Virus record (IMG/VR): IMGVR_UViG_3300042987_000667
Location: 1-21,648 of that record
Direction: 5' to 3' (one strand)
Source of the DNA: a virus
Length of the DNA stretch: 21,648 bases
A program made the translations under genes and the position numbers. The notes under the pieces were generated by a model that was not told where the DNA came from, searched no databases, and saw nothing but the letters and a program-made list of their open reading frames with translations. Positions 13,245-21,248 of the stretch are shown piece after piece. Each line of letters starts with the position of its first letter. Within the stretch, counting starts at the first letter, position 1.

Positions 13245-15860
13245 ATGGCAAATAGCAATACATTCGTAGAAGGATTTACAGGTGGATCAGACCAAATCAC
13301 CACGTTATCAAATGTTCAAGGTGCTGGTTTAACACTTCCTCCACCTGATTTTATTAATATTAGATCCCCAGGCAAAATACGTGCTTTGTTTGAAAATAAC
13401 GGAAATGCTGAAAAATTATATAGTATTAATAAACCAGAAGATGTGGGTCTGGCAGATGCTTTAAAGAAAAGATATGATTATAAAAATCCAAATCAAGGTC
13501 AACGATCTGGAAAAATTACTAATATAGTCAATGCAGCTGCCGCAGATGCAAATTTAATTAGAAAATATCTTGGATCTAGTAATGGAACACAATTCATAGT
13601 CAAACAATTGATTCTTCAAGGATATCAAGCATTTGACGAAACAAAGGTATATAATCCAGGTTCACCATTAATTGCTGCATTAAGACCCGCGTCATTTGGT
13701 TTACTCGACAGACCAACTCGTCATATTGACACCAGTAATGTTCTTGGAGGTATTATAAACGGACTTGGCATTGGAAGTGTGGTATCCACAGTTGGTGCTT
13801 TGGTTGGCAGCGCACCTCCTCAACCACCACCACCAAGATCGTCTGTTGCTAGCACAGCAAGTAACGGACTTGGTTTAAGCACATTAACCAGTTTAGTTGG
13901 TGGTGGAGACCGTGCTGATGAAGTGGTCGCTCCTATAGCTAGAGGTGACGTTAAAGACCTGTTGAGAGGACAAACTGCTACAAATGCATATAATGCTGCT
14001 AGATACACAAGATTAGTAAATCAAGGCGGAGGATCATTTTTTGGCAGACTATTATCTGGTATTGGAAAATTTATACAAAACAATACTGCTATAGGTGGCA
14101 TTCTTCCCCCAAAACAACCGTGGGCATCAAAATACCGTGCAGACGAACAAACCTATGATTTGTATCTAAACGCTGGCAAATTATTTAATCCATCATCAAC
14201 CGGTGTAGGTGGTGGAGGTATTTTAAGTGGATTGTTGAATTCGATTGGATTTGGCAAAAGAGCAAGTTATTCTCAAGCTGTTCCTCAACGTTTTTATGGT
14301 GAGTCTAGTAACAAACCAAATGTTGTAAGATCAACAGTTACAATCAATTTGGCTAGATCAAGTAAATCGTCAATAAGTTATTCAACAACTGATGAAGTTG
14401 GTGTATATGACGGAGGAACACCATTTAAATCCAATTCAATAGGAACCGAAAAGAGTAAAAATTCGGAACAAGGCAATTCATTAAAATATGGAGACTTAGT
14501 TGGTGGAGGAATTGACAATAATCTTGAAATTGAAAAAAGTGATCAACTATTAAACTATAAAGCATTAGTTGAACAACCAAAAAATTTCAAAGACACGTAT
14601 GCTGACGAAGAAAATCTTTACGTTAAAAAAATTATTAACAATTTAGATTCGGTTTTAACAGATATTGGTGGACCTAATAAAACAAAATATAACGTAAATG
14701 GTAAAGGATTAAAACCCCTTCAATTCGCAAAATTTAACACAAATGAAATTGGTATGGATTTTGTTAAAGCCGTTGATCCTGCCAAGAAGAATCAACCTGG
14801 TATCGACAACAAAACATATCAAGGATTGTTTAGAGCCAATCCACAACCAGGCAAAGAAGTTCCCACAAGACTTGGTGAAGGTCCAAATGATAGATATATC
14901 AGACCAACAAATAACGTTGATTATGTAAATGCATTGGAAGTATTAAGACCACCACAATTTGATGCTTTATATGCTAACACAAAAGAGTTTGGATCATATG
15001 GACCAGATATCATCAAGTTTTATTTCTATGATATTGTAAACAAGAAATACATACCATTCAATGCCACAGTAAAAAGCATTAATGATAATAATAATGCTAC
15101 TTGGGAAACTATTGAATATTTAGGACGACCAGACAAGTTGTATTACTATAAAGGATTTACTCGTAGCGTTAGCTTTAATTTCTCTGTAGTAGCACATAGT
15201 ATCAAAGAGTTGATGCCTATGTGGAACAGAATCAATTATTTAGTTGGATTGACAAGACCATCCAATTATACACTACAACAGTTTGGTGGATTTATGGTGG
15301 CTCCAATGGTTCAACTTACGTTAGGTGATTTCTATAAGAATCATAACGTGGTTATCAATAGTTGTAACGTAACTATTCCAGAAGATGCTGGTTGGGAAAC
15401 AATACCAGAAGAAGCATCAAAAAATAATCAAAATTGGTATTATGGTCCATACTATGGATCTAATCCACAAAAAGCAATTAATTGGAACGAAGAAAATATT
15501 TTACTGAATAGTTCGGTTGACCAAAGAAAAGCTAATTCACTGGGTAGAGTAGCACAATTTCCAAGACAAGCTGATATTCAAATTGAAATGAATGTTCTTG
15601 AAAAAGATCTTCCTAAGACAGGTAGAGCAATATGGGGTGATGCTCCAGTCAAAAATGTCACAGTGGATGAATTTGCTAATCAAATAGCTGCTCAATATAA
15701 TTTACAAATGGATAAACAACAGTTGGCAAGAGATGGAGTTACAAGAGTTGATACTTATGATGATGTATTAAATGGACTGAACACATTTTCAGTTAATGTT
15801 CGTTATGATAATGATTTAGCAGCCGCAAACAATAATACACAACAAACAACCAATCCATAA
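13245..15860 (+). CDS. baseplate protein, tail-tube cap/initiator-like (gp48/gp54 position)
   Basis: This is an 871-residue protein. The C-terminal part (about 585-770) looks conserved and beta-rich: IIKFYFYDIVNKKYIPFNAT, WETIEYLGRPDKLYYYKGF, VAHSIKELMPMWNRINYLVG, GGFMVAPMVQLTLGDFYKN and CNVTIPEDAGWETIPEE. Similar sequences occur downstream of tape measure genes in T4-like environmental phages, which fits a baseplate ring or tube initiator, a role taken by gp48 and gp54 in T4. Residues 1-580 are low in known motifs, with Gly/Pro/Ser-rich stretches (SAPPQPPPPRSS; STGVGGGGILSG). Naming rests on position and beta pattern, not on a firm family match. The next gene starts 2 nt downstream. Confidence 0.5.
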   Translation: MANSNTFVEGFTGGSDQITTLSNVQGAGLTLPPPDFINIRSPGKIRALFENNGNAEKLYSINKPEDVGLADALKKRYDYKNPNQGQRSGKITNIVNAAAADANLIRKYLGSSNGTQFIVKQLILQGYQAFDETKVYNPGSPLIAALRPASFGLLDRPTRHIDTSNVLGGIINGLGIGSVVSTVGALVGSAPPQPPPPRSSVASTASNGLGLSTLTSLVGGGDRADEVVAPIARGDVKDLLRGQTATNAYNAARYTRLVNQGGGSFFGRLLSGIGKFIQNNTAIGGILPPKQPWASKYRADEQTYDLYLNAGKLFNPSSTGVGGGGILSGLLNSIGFGKRASYSQAVPQRFYGESSNKPNVVRSTVTINLARSSKSSISYSTTDEVGVYDGGTPFKSNSIGTEKSKNSEQGNSLKYGDLVGGGIDNNLEIEKSDQLLNYKALVEQPKNFKDTYADEENLYVKKIINNLDSVLTDIGGPNKTKYNVNGKGLKPLQFAKFNTNEIGMDFVKAVDPAKKNQPGIDNKTYQGLFRANPQPGKEVPTRLGEGPNDRYIRPTNNVDYVNALEVLRPPQFDALYANTKEFGSYGPDIIKFYFYDIVNKKYIPFNATVKSINDNNNATWETIEYLGRPDKLYYYKGFTRSVSFNFSVVAHSIKELMPMWNRINYLVGLTRPSNYTLQQFGGFMVAPMVQLTLGDFYKNHNVVINSCNVTIPEDAGWETIPEEASKNNQNWYYGPYYGSNPQKAINWNEENILLNSSVDQRKANSLGRVAQFPRQADIQIEMNVLEKDLPKTGRAIWGDAPVKNVTVDEFANQIAAQYNLQMDKQQLARDGVTRVDTYDDVLNGLNTFSVNVRYDNDLAAANNNTQQTTNP

Positions 15861-15862
15861 TT

Positions 15863-16153
15863 ATGAGATATCAATTTACACCTATAAGTAAAAGATGGGA
15901 TGGTCAACGAGTATATAACACTACGTATTACCCTGTTATTCAACCAGACACCACTGACATTTATATTATTGCTGGTGAACAAGATTACCTTGACAGTTTA
16001 GCTAAAAAATATTATGGTAATGAATCATATTGGTGGGTTATTGCAAATGCAAATAATTTAGGTAATGGAAAACTTTCTATACCGCTTGGAAAACAAATAA
16101 GAATTCCAGGCAATTTACCAATAATAATTCAGTCATTAAAAAATGCTAATTAA
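15863..16153 (+). CDS. baseplate wedge protein, gp53-like with LysM-type domain
   Basis: This 96-residue protein starts 2 nt after the previous stop. After an N-terminal strand region (WDGQRVYNTTYYPVIQP) comes a LysM-like fold at residues 36-84: AGEQDYLDSLAKKYYGNESYWWVIANANN, then GKLSIPLGKQIRIPG (key pattern LAxxYYGxxxxWWVIANANN). T4 gp53 and the LysM proteins of many contractile tails have this layout and link wedges to the central hub. It is shorter than T4 gp53 (196 residues), so it may be the minimal domain. It sits in the same unit as the tube-cap-like and hub-like genes, as expected. Confidence 0.75.
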   Translation: MRYQFTPISKRWDGQRVYNTTYYPVIQPDTTDIYIIAGEQDYLDSLAKKYYGNESYWWVIANANNLGNGKLSIPLGKQIRIPGNLPIIIQSLKNAN

Positions 16154-16158
16154 GTTAT

Positions 16159-19100
16159 ATGGCACAAGACACCGATCCAAACAAACAGCCAACATGGGCC
16201 TCACCACAAACAAATGATATTGTAGAAGAGGTTAGATGGTGGGAAGCGCAAAATATTCCGTGGCAATTGGTTCGTGAGTTAAGAAGACGTAGTAATAATA
16301 CTAATATTGGTCAAAATGCCGGTGTAAATACTGTTATTAATTTTCAAACAGACCATGCTACATACAGAGGACCAATGACTGCGTGGGTTAGAGCATTTTC
16401 TAATGGAACGGGTCAGATTGGAAGTCCAACGGTTCCAGTTAGTAAGTATTTGTTTAAGAACGACCAACTTCCAAAGTATGATGGATTTTTGTTACAAGGA
16501 GGTGCTGGGTTTGGCGAAGCCTATGGATACAAACGAGAAGGAAATACATTAGTTGAAGATAAAGCAATCATTGGATATGAAGCCACAGGTAAACCACATT
16601 ACATAGACACGAAATATAGAACAAATACATACTATGATTCTGGACCACACTGTCCTTCGGGTCAAAAGTTCCCTCAAAATTCTGTAGTTCCATCTATACT
16701 ACCTCCTCCAGGCATAATATCAGTCAACGTTAAAACCAATAAAGACATGATGTCAAATGCTACTATAAACTGGAAATGTTATAGTTTGGCACAACTTGAA
16801 TATATGATGCCTTTTTGGTTAAGTCCAAAAATTAATGTATTTTTAGAATTTGGTTGGAACTTATTCAATATTGACTCATTGCTTACTCTGTCAGATAAAC
16901 TAGATTGTTATAAATTAATTGTTAGACCCGAACAAGCGTTGGAAAGATATTACAAGTCTTTTGGTAATTATGGATTGGTAACTGGTATTATATCAAAATA
17001 CAACTTCTCAACAGATGATGGATTTGTTTATAACTGCACAACGGAATTAATATCACGTCAAGCAATGTATGCAGGTTTTCGTGCTGACAATCCAACGGTA
17101 ACAGATAAAGAGGATGGTTCCTCAACCGAATATGTAAACTTAAAAGAATTTTTTTCTACTTATCTTCAATTTACAAAGGAAGTAGTTGAAGAAAGAGATA
17201 ATTTTTTAAATTATATACTTAAAAATGCTAAAAAAATTAGTGAAAAAATTAGTAAGGATGCAAAGGAAGCGAAAAAGACACAATCAACCACTGAAGTTTT
17301 TTTGAGTAAATTGTCTGCGTTAGGTAGTTCACCATCACAACCAACACCATCAACAACACCACAGTCATCCAATTCACAACCATCAATAAATTCAAAATTA
17401 TTTTATAATGGCAACCCAGAGAATAGAATATTCATGGGTCGTTATCAAAGTGTATATAAAGGTTCTAAAATACCAAAAGCTGCTGCTAAAAAAACTATAA
17501 GTCGTGCTGAAGCAGCAAGTAGAGGCGGTCGTAGAAATCCCACACCTGGAAATCCATCGCCTCCGGGTTCAAGAGCAGCAGCTGCAGCAGCTGCAGGTCA
17601 ACGTGGCAATCAACTATCTACAAACCCATCGCCTCCGGGTTCAAGAGCAGCAGCTGCAGCAGCGGCAGGTCAACGTGGCAATCCAATTCCAACACCGCCA
17701 AAACCAGCAGATTCGCCTACGATTTCATATGGATCATTATCAGAGGGACCATTTCAAGGTCGCAGTATTGTGTCTTTTGCTGACAAATCAACCGACTTTG
17801 ATTATGAAGACGGATCAAATGATGAAGTGTGGTATCAATTGGACTTTGTTTTTGAATTGATCAATTTGTTTTGTTCTGAAAAATCAACAAAAAATAACAA
17901 AATAGACATCTCAGACATCATCATCACAGCACATCCTAATTTGATTTCGTGTGATAAACATGTTTTAATTCCAAATCCAATAGCTCCAAAAATTAGTATT
18001 GGCAGAACTCCATCAGTTAGAGATGTCGCAGGTAACAAAAAAGTATCTGATGGATATCTAGAAACGATTGATGCTTCTCAAAATTTATTTATAGATCAAT
18101 TTTATTGGAAAAAATTTGACAAAGAAATACAGGCTGGACAATTAGCTGAAAAAAATAAAGCAAACAGTAAACTTGATCCAGAATGTATTGATCCAAACAC
18201 ACCGGATTCAACTATTTGGAAAGCTGCTTTAAAAGCAAGAAATACGTTCAAAACGTTAGGATCCGTGCGTGATAATTTAGATATTGTAATAAATTGGTTA
18301 TATTATAATATTAATAATCCTAATAAATCATCTGCCGCGTTTCCATTCGCAAACTCACAGAACAAATATCAACCATATTATTATGGATACTTAAAACATC
18401 TTTACATTAGTAAGTCTAAGTTGATTGAAATTGGAAAAGACAATGAATTGAAAACGTTGGAACAAATTGTTAATAAAATTTTAAGTATAATAAATGAATC
18501 GGTTGATAATTTTTGGAACTTGCAAACAGTTAAAAGTGACAATGGTGGTTTATCTATAATTGATAAAAATTTAAAAATTCCAAGACAAGCTGCAATTTAC
18601 AAATTTGATATCGGATCAACTTCCAATGTTATTAAAAAAATTGACTTTAATGTCAACATGACTAATGAACAAGTCAATCAAGTATTGTATGGTAGTGGTC
18701 AAAATGCAGCAAATGTAATGTCAAAGATCACCGAGGTTTCAAAAAACATGGACATCAGTGCCAAACAAAAGAAAGATAGAATTACGCAAATTAAAACCGG
18801 ATTACCATCTTTAGTTTATGCGGATCGATTTGATGATCTTGAGTTACAAAAACAGATTGAACAAAAATTAAAAGATATTGATAAAGAAATAGCAGAAGAA
18901 GAAAAAAGAACACAAGAAAATCCAAATGAACCTCAAAATAATGGTGTGCCACATGGACCAATAGTTGACAAAAACGAGGAAATACGACAACTACAAACAC
19001 AAGGTAAACAATCTGATGAAATACTGGTGATGCGAATGATCGCACTAAAACCAGGCCAAGATCCATATGCTTTTGTGGAATCGACCGATAAATGGTTTTC

Positions 19101-19491
19101 GAGCATAAGAAAAGGTGCGCAACAAAAAGCACTCGTAGAAAACACAACGAGTGGAGATATAAAATTAGGATGGGTATATTTGAATTTACCAAGCACACTA
19201 AAAGGTAAATTAAGAGAGATGTTGGATGATGGAGACACAATCAATAACTCGGGCAAATACTCAGGACCAGCAGACAACTTTACATTAACTTTGACATTTG
19301 ACGGTATATTTGGATTTAGAATGTTTCAACACATTGCTATAGCAAACTTACCAAAACCATATGTTCCAGGCAACGTTATATTTATGATTAATGAAGTTGA
19401 CCATCAATTAAACGCCGGTAAGTGGGAAACTGTAGTTACGGCAATGTTGAGATGTGCTCCTGATCAAGATTACAAATATATATTGGTATGA
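16159..19491 (+). CDS. large baseplate hub-like protein
   Basis: This is a 1110-residue protein, 5 nt after gp53-like. The N-terminal 380 residues include YRGPMTAWVRAFSNGTG, LPKYDGFLLQGGAGFGEAYG, PPPGIISVNVKTNKDMMSNA and WLSPKINVFLEFGWNLF. The C-terminus has GIFGFRMFQHIAIANLPKPY and INEVDHQLNAGKWETVV, a pattern like the last barrel of gp27/gpD-type hub proteins. Between them, residues about 385-520 form a Ser/Pro/Ala-rich linker with two copies of PSPPGSRAAAAAAAGQRGN. Residues about 860-960 are charged helix. A hub role (central trimer joining tube and wedges) is inferred from the C-terminal pattern and gene order. It is far larger than T4 gp27 (391), so it may combine several parts. Confidence 0.55.
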   Translation: MAQDTDPNKQPTWASPQTNDIVEEVRWWEAQNIPWQLVRELRRRSNNTNIGQNAGVNTVINFQTDHATYRGPMTAWVRAFSNGTGQIGSPTVPVSKYLFKNDQLPKYDGFLLQGGAGFGEAYGYKREGNTLVEDKAIIGYEATGKPHYIDTKYRTNTYYDSGPHCPSGQKFPQNSVVPSILPPPGIISVNVKTNKDMMSNATINWKCYSLAQLEYMMPFWLSPKINVFLEFGWNLFNIDSLLTLSDKLDCYKLIVRPEQALERYYKSFGNYGLVTGIISKYNFSTDDGFVYNCTTELISRQAMYAGFRADNPTVTDKEDGSSTEYVNLKEFFSTYLQFTKEVVEERDNFLNYILKNAKKISEKISKDAKEAKKTQSTTEVFLSKLSALGSSPSQPTPSTTPQSSNSQPSINSKLFYNGNPENRIFMGRYQSVYKGSKIPKAAAKKTISRAEAASRGGRRNPTPGNPSPPGSRAAAAAAAGQRGNQLSTNPSPPGSRAAAAAAAGQRGNPIPTPPKPADSPTISYGSLSEGPFQGRSIVSFADKSTDFDYEDGSNDEVWYQLDFVFELINLFCSEKSTKNNKIDISDIIITAHPNLISCDKHVLIPNPIAPKISIGRTPSVRDVAGNKKVSDGYLETIDASQNLFIDQFYWKKFDKEIQAGQLAEKNKANSKLDPECIDPNTPDSTIWKAALKARNTFKTLGSVRDNLDIVINWLYYNINNPNKSSAAFPFANSQNKYQPYYYGYLKHLYISKSKLIEIGKDNELKTLEQIVNKILSIINESVDNFWNLQTVKSDNGGLSIIDKNLKIPRQAAIYKFDIGSTSNVIKKIDFNVNMTNEQVNQVLYGSGQNAANVMSKITEVSKNMDISAKQKKDRITQIKTGLPSLVYADRFDDLELQKQIEQKLKDIDKEIAEEEKRTQENPNEPQNNGVPHGPIVDKNEEIRQLQTQGKQSDEILVMRMIALKPGQDPYAFVESTDKWFSSIRKGAQQKALVENTTSGDIKLGWVYLNLPSTLKGKLREMLDDGDTINNSGKYSGPADNFTLTLTFDGIFGFRMFQHIAIANLPKPYVPGNVIFMINEVDHQLNAGKWETVVTAMLRCAPDQDYKYILV
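17554..17683 (+). repeat. 58-bp in-frame direct repeat (poly-Ala linker)
   Basis: Copies at 17554-17611 and 17626-17683 differ at one base by eye and are offset by 72 bp, exactly 24 codons. Each encodes PSPPGSR, seven Ala and GQRGN. The copies are much richer in G+C than flanking DNA. The near identity points to a recent duplication. Confidence 0.9.
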
Positions 19492-19874
19492 TTCAAGACG
19501 CAGATCCAGAATTGGTGGCTAAATTAGGATTGTCAGATTACGAAATGACATATCCAAGCACCTATTTACCTACACCATCCAAGAATGATTATCAATATGG
19601 GTTTATTACTAGATATTTTGTTGGACGAATTAATCAACGTCAAATTATAGAAACATGTGCTAGAGATTATAATGCTATTAATATTAAGTTTTTTCTCAAA
19701 ACAAAAGTTGATTGGCAAATAAGTGGCAGAAAAAATAATTTATATCAAGGTAAAATGTTGATGGAAGCAGGTGTTCAAGAATATAATCTTATACAAATCA
19801 ACAAAGCAAAGTCTGTATTGCCTGGAATAGAAACGGTGTTGAATAACCCCCTTCAATTTTGGCAAGGTTATTAA
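19488..19874 (+). CDS. hypothetical baseplate-associated protein
   Basis: This 128-residue protein overlaps the hub-like stop by 4 nt (ATGA, 19488-19491), so it is translated by coupling. It has YPSTYLPTPSKNDYQYGFITRYFVGRINQ near residues 22-50 (key pattern YLPTPSxxDYQxGFITRYF), then an alpha/beta part with VDWQISGRKN and a hydrophobic C-terminus. Similar short proteins with a YLPTPxxxDYxxGxxxRYF pattern occur after hub genes in related phages. Function is unknown, but the position suggests a small baseplate component. Confidence 0.6.
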   Translation: MIQDADPELVAKLGLSDYEMTYPSTYLPTPSKNDYQYGFITRYFVGRINQRQIIETCARDYNAINIKFFLKTKVDWQISGRKNNLYQGKMLMEAGVQEYNLIQINKAKSVLPGIETVLNNPLQFWQGY

Positions 19875-19880
19875 AATAAG

Positions 19881-21233
19881 TTGGACATACTGAACTTGTG
19901 GTATATACTACAAGCTGTGACACAGTATCAAAAAATTTATCTCAAGTTTGTATTTCGAGACAATCACCTACATCCATCTCAAGACAAGGTGATTGCAGCG
20001 TTTGTGTATGAATTTGATACAAAACAGTCACACTACTATAACTTTAATCATCCAGATGTTGTTGTAAATTCTTCACTACGAGAGTTCAAGAAACTGTTGG
20101 TCAATAAGAAGGTTTATGTTAACAATAAGAAACGATACAAGTATCATATTCCAAATGTGGATTTGTATGATGTAAATTTGTTTAGTTTTCTCAAGGATGG
20201 TAATGTGGTTGAAATGCCAGTTCATTCTTATACAACTCAACTACAAATGGTTCATCACAACATGAATCATATCAACATTGTGATTCCGTATGTTGTTCAC
20301 CAAAATGAATTTGATGCGGAGGTAGACGTTGTAGACGGTTATGAAGACGAAAATGTAGAATCATATTGTTTCAAGTTTTTTAATAATATTGTGACTGACA
20401 CATTGTTTGAGGTGGAACGCAATGGTCTTCATGTAAACAAACCAGTGTTTCAATCATACTTTTCCAATGCAAAAGTTGTGAGTGGTGAACATAATGGTAG
20501 CGATGATACTGTATATAGTGAGTATTATATTTACAATCCGACTGGTAGACCAAGCAACAAGTTTGATTCGGTCAATTATGTTGCTCTAAACAAAGAAGAT
20601 GGTTGTAGAACAAGTTTTACATCACGATTTGCAACTGGTAAATTGTTGATGGTAGACTTTACTGGGTTTCATCCATATCTGGTGGCACAACTCATACAAT
20701 ACCAAGTTCCAGAGAATGAGACTATTTATGAACATTTGGCAAAACAGTATTATAATATTAACACTGTTGATGCAGAAACATTGGGTAAGTCTAAAAAACA
20801 GACGATGGTCAATTTGTATGGTCAGATAGGTGACAAACATTTACATATTCCATACTTTCAAAAAGTGGATGAACTCAAGAACAAATATTGGGAGGAGTTT
20901 ACTACTAAAGGATATGTAAAGACTCCAATTTACAAAAGAAAGATTAGTAGTCATCATATCATCGATCCTAACAAAAATAAGTTATTTGCTTATATAATTC
21001 AAGCAACTGAGACTGAATATGGACTTAACAGTTTGGGTAACGTGAACAAATATGTTAGAGGAAAAGACATAATTCCTATTTTGTATATTTATGACAGTAT
21101 TTTGTTTGACGTTGGTGAAAATGTCAAACCCGAGGAAATCAAGGATGTTGTAGATATTATTAGAAATAAACGGTTCAAAGTCAAGGTCTACGAAGGAAAT
21201 AATTACAATGAAATGGAATTAGTGACAATTTAA
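19881..21233 (+). CDS. compact family A DNA-polymerase-like protein
   Basis: This 450-residue protein has the order of PolA motifs. LFEVERNGLHVNKPVF (175-190) matches the PolA ERNGVxID start. TGRPSNKFDSVNYVAL (221-236) matches TGRxSSxxPNLQN with R223. LLMVDFTGFHPYLVAQL (255-271) is motif A with D259, but the steric-gate Glu is H264. GKSKKQTMVNLYGQIG (302-317) is a motif B-like helix. GYVKTPIYKRKI (344-355) matches GYVxTxxGRRR. YIIQATETEYGLNSL (371-385) matches PIQGTAADxxK with Q374. ILYIYDSILFDV (400-411) is motif C with D405 but S406 for Glu. Residues about 35-110 resemble a degraded 3'-5' exonuclease domain. The thumb is reduced to about 30 residues. The start is TTG 19881, with GTG 19917 possible, and no Shine-Dalgarno is seen. 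Confidence 0.75.
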   Translation: MDILNLWYILQAVTQYQKIYLKFVFRDNHLHPSQDKVIAAFVYEFDTKQSHYYNFNHPDVVVNSSLREFKKLLVNKKVYVNNKKRYKYHIPNVDLYDVNLFSFLKDGNVVEMPVHSYTTQLQMVHHNMNHINIVIPYVVHQNEFDAEVDVVDGYEDENVESYCFKFFNNIVTDTLFEVERNGLHVNKPVFQSYFSNAKVVSGEHNGSDDTVYSEYYIYNPTGRPSNKFDSVNYVALNKEDGCRTSFTSRFATGKLLMVDFTGFHPYLVAQLIQYQVPENETIYEHLAKQYYNINTVDAETLGKSKKQTMVNLYGQIGDKHLHIPYFQKVDELKNKYWEEFTTKGYVKTPIYKRKISSHHIIDPNKNKLFAYIIQATETEYGLNSLGNVNKYVRGKDIIPILYIYDSILFDVGENVKPEEIKDVVDIIRNKRFKVKVYEGNNYNEMELVTI

Positions 21234-21235
21234 AC

Positions 21236-21244
21236 ATATTTATA
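21236..21244 (+). promoter_or_regulatory. ATATTTATA late-promoter-like motif, 4 nt before start
   Basis: Exact ATATTTATA in the 15-nt gap after the polymerase-like gene, ending 4 nt before ATG 21249. It opens a new unit that continues beyond the window. Confidence 0.5.
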
Positions 21245-21248
21245 ATTG

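Noticed and set aside
17504-17860. Gln-rich + strand frame of 118 codons overlapping the hub-like linker
   Set aside because: It is the repeat-rich linker read in another frame (poly-Ala becomes poly-Gln). The hub frame is open on both sides and has proper protein composition.
18086-18093. TATTTATA inside the hub-like gene (also at 9270-9277 in the adenylyltransferase-like gene and 356-364 in the cupin-like gene)
   Set aside because: These lie inside genes and not next to a start codon, and are expected by chance in AT-rich DNA. They were not called as promoters.
18791-19240. Reverse-strand open frame of 149 codons inside the hub-like gene
   Set aside because: It lies wholly opposite a long coding gene, has low-complexity Leu/Val/Phe-rich composition, and no promoter or ribosome site. 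It is a shadow of the + strand gene.
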